A DNA stretch of 64,000 nt from Naematelia aurantialba (Eukaryota > Basidiomycota > Tremellomycetes > Tremellales > Naemateliaceae). Every line of letters starts with the position of its first letter. Position 1 is the first letter of the stretch. Positions 58,692-64,000 of the stretch are shown piece by piece. A model generated the notes under the pieces. That model was not told the origin of the DNA, searched no databases, and was given only the letters and a program-made list of their open reading frames with translations. Location of the stretch: assembly GCA_021527695.1 (NCBI GenBank), contig JAKFAO010000001.1, positions 868,001-932,000 of the forward strand. Reading direction: 5' to 3'. The translations under genes and the position numbers were made by a program.

Positions 58692-60441
58692 ATGCGTGAG
58701 GTTATCTCGGTAAGTGACCGTCATGCCATCGGATGTAACAGATGACACTAACATGTGGATAGGTCCATGTTGGCCAGGCCGGCAAGTCTAATTCAACACT
58801 TTCATGCTCGGCCGCTAACCGCGCTCAGGCGTCCAGATTGGCAACGCCTGTTGGGAGCTGTACACCATCGAACACGGTCTTAGTGTAGGCGACAGGCATG
58901 CTTTCCTGGCTGATTGTACAGCCAGATGGACGTTTGATGGAGGGGCCCTCTTCCGGCAATGACGACGGCTTTTCTACCTTTTTTTCCGAGACCGGTTCCG
59001 GAAAGCATGTTCCTCGGTCCCTCTATGTGAGTTGCAGAGTCTGGCACTGTTGACCTTAGGTCGACCTCGAACCCAACGTCATCGATGAGGTTCGAAACGG
59101 GACGTATCGAAGCTTGTTTCATCCTGAAACTATGATCACCGGCAAAGAGGACGCCGCGAACAACTGTGAGTCACCAGATTGATGAAATTGAGATTAGATG
59201 CTCGTGGTCACTACACGATCGGCAAGGAGCTCGTCGATACGGTACTCGAGCAAGTCCGCCGCCTCGCCGACAACTGTTCCGGCTTGCAAGGCTTCTTTGT
59301 CTTCCATTCGTTTGGTGGCGGAACCGGTTCAGGTTTCGGAGCCCTTCTCATGGAACGTCTCTCTACCGACTATGGCAAGAAATCGAAGCTCGAGTTTTCT
59401 GTCTACCCTGCGCCCAAGATGTCGACTTCGGTGGTTGAACCGTACAACTCCGTCCTGACCACTCATACAACTTTGGAGCACTCGGATTGCTCCTTCATGG
59501 TGGATAATGAGGCGTGAGCTATGCACTGAGAGATGGGCTGATCTCAGCATCTACGATATCTGCCGACGAAACTTGGGCATTTCGTCGCCTTCGTTCACAA
59601 ACCTCAATCGGCTCATTGCGCAGGTCGTCTCTTCCATCACCGCGTCACTTCGCTTCGACGGCTCTCTAAACGTCGATTTGAACGAATTTCAGACGAACCT
59701 TGTCCCGTGAGTGATCATTTGAGTCAATACTGATGGAAGATTCCCTCGAATTCACTTCCCTCTCGCCACCTACGCACCGGTCATTTCTGCTGAAAAGGGT
59801 GAGTGCCAGGGTAAGTCCAGCTGAAGGTCAGCGTTCCATGAGTCAAACTCGGTCGCCGAAATGACCATATCGTGCTTTGAGTCCAACAATCAAATGGTGA
59901 AATGCGATCCACGTCAGGGCAAATACATGTAAGCATCCATTTTCTTCACGCCTCTGATTTGCAGGGCATGCTGCCTCTTGTATCGAGGCGACGTTGTTCC
60001 AAAGGACGTTAATGCCGCGGTTGCCCATGTTCGCACGAAACGAACCATCCAATTTGTCGACTGGTGCCCTACTGGTTTCAAGGTAAGCATCGACGTTGAT
60101 TGCAGCTGAACGTTCAGCTCGGTATATGCAACGAGCCTCCCGCTCTCGTGCCCGGCGGTGATCTTGCCAAAGTCTCGCGTTCTCTATGCATGTTGTCCAA
60201 CACCACATCGTAAGTTTCTCCAATGGCGTGACTGATCACCAGTATCGCCACGGCTTGGGCCCGTCTCGACAACAAATTTGACCTGCTTTACTCGAAACGA
60301 GCCTTTGTGCACTGGTACGTCGGCGAAGGCATGGAGGAGGGCGAGTTCTCCGAAGCACGTGAAGATTTGGCGGCTCTTGAGAAAGACTACGAGGAGGTTG
60401 GTATTGACTCGGTAGAAGCCGAGGAGGATGGCGAATATTAG
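58692..60441 (+). CDS. TUB1: Alpha-tubulin
   Basis: GTP-binding subunit of microtubules. Start [20 protein letters not shown] then [11 protein letters not shown] and PDGRLMEG. Also seen are [54 protein letters not shown], the tubulin GTP loop [33 protein letters not shown] and [18 protein letters not shown]. The C-terminus is acidic and ends EEDGEY, with the terminal Tyr of alpha-tubulin. At least nine short introns interrupt it. One near the 5' end (58782-58828) has a GC donor (GCAAGT). Family call is certain; it may be one of several alpha-tubulin genes. Confidence 0.97.
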
Positions 60442-60648
60442 ACTTTGGCGGGCTGTACTTGCCTGTGTATACCGTTCCTCTGCTCTAATTCCTGTCCGAA
60501 TGATGCAATGAATAGTTTTATCCAACCCGGTTGGCTGGGTCCGGACAGAAGGTTTGGTGGTCGGTCCGGGCCGACTGCGATAACTTGATGTGGCAGTTGA
60601 GGAAAAATTTTGGATTAGGTTACGTAAAAGTTCAGTAATTTGGTCCCG

Positions 60649-60664
60649 CGCGGGCCCGCGTGGG
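60649..60664 (+). repeat. GC-rich 16-mer, copy 1
   Basis: Sequence CGCGGGCCCGCGTGGG. It is one of three copies of CGCGGGCCCRCGYGGG in this window. This copy lies in the spacer between the alpha-tubulin stop and the end of the minus-strand Cys-cluster ORF. Confidence 0.85.
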
Positions 60665-60715
60665 TGAGAGCAGGCGGACAACGATGCATCTACATACCGT
60701 AGAGTTACAAGAGAT

Positions 60716-61758
60716 CTACTGAGCCGATGGCCCAGCGTCCATGAAGGCATCCGACTGCACACCAGGCGACGGCTGAGGTTGCACAGACGCTGGGGCGATG
60801 TTCGAAGGCCCGGCAGGCGTCTGCGGAAGCTCCGAGGGCTGGTTGCGGCGTCGTTTGCGCGGCATGTACTCACCTTCGCCCCCAACAACCTCCGCGTACG
60901 TGGCCTGGAGGCGCCGGAGTCGAGCAAGCTGCTGCTCAACCAGAGGACGAAGGAGAGCGGGCTGGATCGTCATGCCGGCCGTAGCTGGCTTGTGAGCCTT
61001 TCAACTTCGCCACAGAGGAGAGGAGTGACTCACAGTGCGCCTCCACAAGCGTCAACAGGGCATCGCCGGCCCCGATCGCCTCCGCAACGTCCGCACCAAG
61101 CGACACCTCGTTCTCGGCACCGCGGTTGCCCCCACCCCAAGTGCAAGACTTGTTGCCGCCCAGGCATGTGCACTCAGCACATGCCTGGCGCGGAGGGGTG
61201 CCGGCTGCGATGCAGCCGAAGTGGGCCGCCCCACCCGCGCCCTGTCGGTCGCGACAAGGCTTGCACATGGCCGGGCCGGACCGCAACATCGCGTCGTTCC
61301 TCAGAGCGAGGTTCTGGGCCTGGCGATGCTGGCGCGTCTACCCATGCCGTCAACTAAAAAACCAGGGAGGGGCAGGGGTAGAACAAGAGGGGACGTACGC
61401 CGTTGTCCTCGTCCAGCGTGCGCTTCTGCACGACGGCGCCCTCTCTCATGGACGCAGGGAGAGGCTCGATGGACGTGGCGAGGCCCGTAGGCCACGACCG
61501 AAGTTCGAACGCCTCGCCAGGAACCCAGTCAAGGGGTGCCAAACCTAGGAAAGTCAGTCCTGACCCATGGACGTGCTCACCAGGCCGGAGGGGAACGCCA
61601 GACAACAGACGGAAGCCCTCGGACATGTCGCTCTCCATGTCGGACGACGAGGAACTCTCCGAAGACGAAGGCGGTCTGTAAGAGTCGTCGGTGCTGTCGT
61701 GGCTTGCCAACTGACTAGAGGGAGCGGGAGCTGGCGAGGGAGGTTGACTAGACGGCAT
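60716..61758 (-). CDS. Cys-cluster protein beside the tyrosine recombinase gene
   Basis: Three exons from ATG 61758 (MPSSQPPSPAPAPSSQLASH) to stop 60716. The first exon is Ser-rich and acidic, then GLTFLGLAPLDWVPGEAFEL. After an intron (donor GTACGT near 61395) comes LALRNDAMLRSGPAMCKPCR and a cluster of cysteines (CKPC, then FGC, then ACAECTCLGG and KSCTW), which looks like a zinc-binding module. A further intron leads to a short coiled coil (ALLRPLVEQQLARLRRLQAT), a basic nuclear signal (PRKRRR) and a Pro/Ser-rich end. I recognise no named family. Its position directly downstream of the recombinase gene, on the same strand, suggests it is an element-borne or element-targeted gene. That is inference. 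Confidence 0.6.
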
Positions 61759-62194
61759 AGAGAGAGACGAGGGAAGAGACGTGGGCGCCCTGGTCGACGC
61801 TCATATATCATGCACCTGCATGGGTCGGTAAAGGCCCGTACAAAATCCCTCATGCTGCGGGGATTAATCACGCCTCCTGGATTGGATCGGCAAGTCTCTG
61901 TTTGATCGACAAGGCTAGTAGAGATCGGCATGAGGGGGGAAAGTCCTTTGAAAGTCCTTGGAGCTGCCGCCTCGAAGCAGGCGACCTACTAGAGCAAGGA
62001 GGTCCCTTTGAAAATTTACAGCGTACGGGGAATGCCTCGGCTGGTCGTTGCCGATATCTAGCGCCATCTAAACTAGTACTAGCAAGCGTTGCATGGCTAC
62101 AAAGGCTCAAAAAGCGGTGTGCAAACACCGAAAGGTAGCGATGGCTTGCTTAAAAGCTACTAAATCCTGCAAAGGACCGCAGAGGCCCACCAAT
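61759..62194. other. Spacer between recombinase gene and Cys-cluster gene
   Basis: 436 bases between two same-strand genes. Short frames only. It would hold the 3' UTR of the recombinase gene and the promoter of the Cys-cluster gene. No inverted repeat or target duplication could be recognised. Confidence 0.35.
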
Positions 62195-64000
62195 CTACGA
62201 GGAAGGCCCCCCTTTGTCAAGAGCAGTCAAATATTTGCAGTAGCTGTCTAGGGAAGAGTTTGGACGTGCTTGCCGCTCCGTATCCATGGGAGTGACCATT
62301 TCTAAAACAGGAACGGCTGCTGCAGAGGCACGCTTGACGGCAGTCTTCCAAAGGATCTTGCGCCGATCGTAGTAACGCCTCTCAGTTTCCCGATGGCGCC
62401 GCCAGGTACGGTCAGGTCCCTCGTAGGTATCGCGGACAGAGGGGCAGCCAGATAGGCCGACAGCATACTCCAGCCACGCGTCCTGAACCGTGTGGATGTC
62501 TCGGCTCATGGTGAAGTCCTCCGCAGGTGGTGTAAGTCCAGTCGGGTTGCCGGGTAGCTCATGCGGGTCGACGCGGGCCCGCGCGGGTTCGTATGACGTA
62601 TTGTGTCGCTGAAGCGGTCCTGGAATGACCAGCGGCAGCGTAAGTGCGTTCTGAATCTCCAGTACAGCTTGGCGCAAGTCCCGGCGGATTTGGAGCTCAC
62701 TGTCGTAGTCCGAGGTGAGCCGGTCGAGCTGTCCGGCTACTCTTGCTAATGCCTGCTGGCTCGCCTGGGCATGTTTTGTCAGAACATCTGTCAATAGTGG
62801 CAACGCTGTCTCTAATCGCTGATCCACAAGACTTTCATTGAGTGCGGACTCTTTGAGAGCGGCTGCTTCATACTGGAGCCATTCGGGGTCGCTAAAGGCC
62901 GTGTGGCGCCATACAAACAAGGAAGGGTGCAAGCGGCGCCAGTGAGGTGCGTCTTGGATCAGTACCAGTCGCAAGGCTTTCAACGTGTCCAGGAAAGCCC
63001 GCGCAGCCAAGTCCTGTTCGCCGGCAGTCCTCGTGGAGAAGGCCTTGTCCCTAAGGCTCCGTCAGGATTCGGTCCGGTGTCTTAGAAGGCTTACCAGTGC
63101 TCTAGGTCTGGGAAAAACTTGCAGACAAGTGTAGGGGGCGGCACCACTGCTCGAGGAAGAAAGAATGTTCCGCCCTCTACCTTAAAGCCTGCCAAGGCCC
63201 GCATGGCGGGATAGGACAGATGCGTGAGGTAGCGTTCCTCCATGACACCTGTTTGCCAGTTGCCAAGGCGTCGGATCTCGTGGGCGGGTGCCCCTCCGAT
63301 CTCGGCCATCCGAGCGCCCCCTTTTCGGTTGACATGAGTCTTTTGGTACGTGTGTACGCCCGCATACGCCAGCGCGGGCCCTATAGCACTTCTCTGAGTA
63401 CTGTACGACACACCCTGCTCGGGCCTCGCCGGTACCGACAAGAGGTGGATGTCGTACCATCGTGCGCGTGCGCTCAAGTCGGGAAACTTCTCAGGGTGGC
63501 TGTTGACGTTGAAACTGCGGGACATGAGTCAGTGGGAGCCCCCGCGGGCCCACGCGGGCTCGCGAACGTACCGTGCAAACAGGTAGAGGGCCAGATGGGA
63601 CACTGGACAGATGCGGACGTCGGCGTTGCGCATGAAAGACCCATATCGGACTGTGGTTGTGACCTTTGTTCTTCGCAGGGTCAAGACGATTACTGGGCAC
63701 GGCGTCGGGCCCTCCGTCACGCTTGTGATGCTAGACAGATCCGAGAGCATCATCTCCCGCTGATTGTCGCTCCGCAGGAGGCCAAATAAGCCCAAGGCGT
63801 GCCCCGCGGCATTCCGTAGGCTCTCCAGTGTGTTCACCTGCTTGTAGTGTTCGAAGGACCTCGCCACCTCTTCCCTCGACTGGTAGCCGTCAAAAAACAG
63901 GTCTGCGGGCTGTTAGTGGACCTATCCTTGCCCATACGACTCACTGCTGCCCTTGTCAACATAGTTATGAGCATTGCGCTTTGCCTGCAGTTTCATCAAG
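62195..64000 (-). CDS. Crypton-type tyrosine recombinase with GCR1_C-like domain, 5' partial
   Basis: Ndc10/Crypton tyrosine recombinase running off the right edge. In order: FFDGYQSREEV, LRNAAGHALGLFGLLRSDNQ with the first catalytic Arg, PCPVIVLTLRRTKV, VRYGSFMRNADVRICPVSHL, WYDIHLLSVP and VSYSTQRSAIG. Then come KTHVNRKGGARMAEIGG (HxxR) and RRLGNWQTGVMEERYLTHL with the Trp and nucleophilic Tyr. An intron joins CKFFPDLEHW to DKAFSTRTAGEQDLAARAF. The C-terminal part holds a GCR1_C-like DNA-binding stretch (VQDAWLEYAVGLSGCPSVRD, RTWRRHRETERRYYDRRKIL) and stops at 62195. Introns are short and keep phase; one (about 63515-63572) contains copy 3 of the GC-rich motif. The catalytic set appears complete, so the gene may be intact; the N-terminus is not visible. 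Confidence 0.88.
62572..62587 (+). repeat. GC-rich 16-mer, copy 2
   Basis: Sequence CGCGGGCCCGCGCGGG inside the coding region of the tyrosine recombinase gene, just N-terminal to the GCR1_C-like part, where on the minus strand it encodes PARAR. Confidence 0.85.
63543..63558 (+). repeat. GC-rich 16-mer, copy 3
   Basis: Sequence CGCGGGCCCACGCGGG, placed within an inferred intron of the recombinase gene (exon end LFAR joined to FNVNSHPEKF). Confidence 0.85.

Noticed and set aside
1..64000. CRISPR arrays, prokaryotic operons, Shine-Dalgarno sites or rRNA genes
   Set aside because: The window is eukaryotic nuclear DNA with spliced genes; no array of spaced direct repeats or rRNA sequence was seen.

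Overview
The window looks like nuclear DNA of a basidiomycete fungus, most likely a tremellomycete yeast (inference). Genes lie close together on both strands. Almost all are cut by many short introns (about 40-70 nt, GT..AG, CTNAC-like branch sites). The set includes GT15 mannosyltransferase, Yvc1-like channel, neutral trehalase, Zn2Cys6 factor, NAK kinase and mitochondrial uL4m. I read exon joins by hand from frame, splice sites and family motifs; no alignment or RNA data were available.

Layout. 0-4 kb: 5'-truncated NAK/Ark1-type kinase (+). 4.2-6.9 kb: Lys/Asp-rich unknown protein with a Gly-His tract (-). 7.5-11.8 kb: class III CoA-transferase, CFIm68-like RRM protein and a GPI-anchored Ser/Thr-rich protein (all +). 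12.3-14.4 kb: GT15 mannosyltransferase (-). 15.9-23 kb: YDR124W-like protein, Zn2Cys6 transcription factor and a type I membrane protein (+). 23.3-39.5 kb: a long minus-strand run of Yvc1-like channel, DUF1752/DUF3295 protein, MFS transporter, SWIM-RING protein, an unknown ORF, SET methyltransferase, RPS16 and a Gly-rich secreted protein. 40.3-42.2 kb: mitochondrial uL4m (+). 42.3-49.4 kb: NIPA-type transporter, an unknown ORF and a membrane-anchored glutaredoxin-like protein (-). 49.4-52.4 kb: no gene I can support. 52.4-55.8 kb: neutral trehalase (-). 56.5-60.4 kb: alpha/beta hydrolase and alpha-tubulin (+).

The last 3.3 kb are mobile-element DNA. A spliced minus-strand gene combines an Ndc10/Crypton-type tyrosine recombinase fold with a GCR1_C-like DNA-binding region and runs off the right edge. 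Below it, on the same strand, is a spliced ORF with a Cys cluster and a basic nuclear signal. A 16-nt GC-rich motif occurs three times here: beyond the end of the Cys ORF, inside the recombinase coding region, and inside a recombinase intron. This is the most unusual part of the window.

Most genes are housekeeping: signalling, secretory glycosylation, cell surface, ion transport, translation, trehalose use and cytoskeleton. They show no pathway clustering. Other points of interest are a glutaredoxin-fold protein without its catalytic cysteines, a 13-nt microexon, two GC-AG introns in neighbouring genes, and a reading-frame conflict inside the RING part of the SWIM-RING gene.
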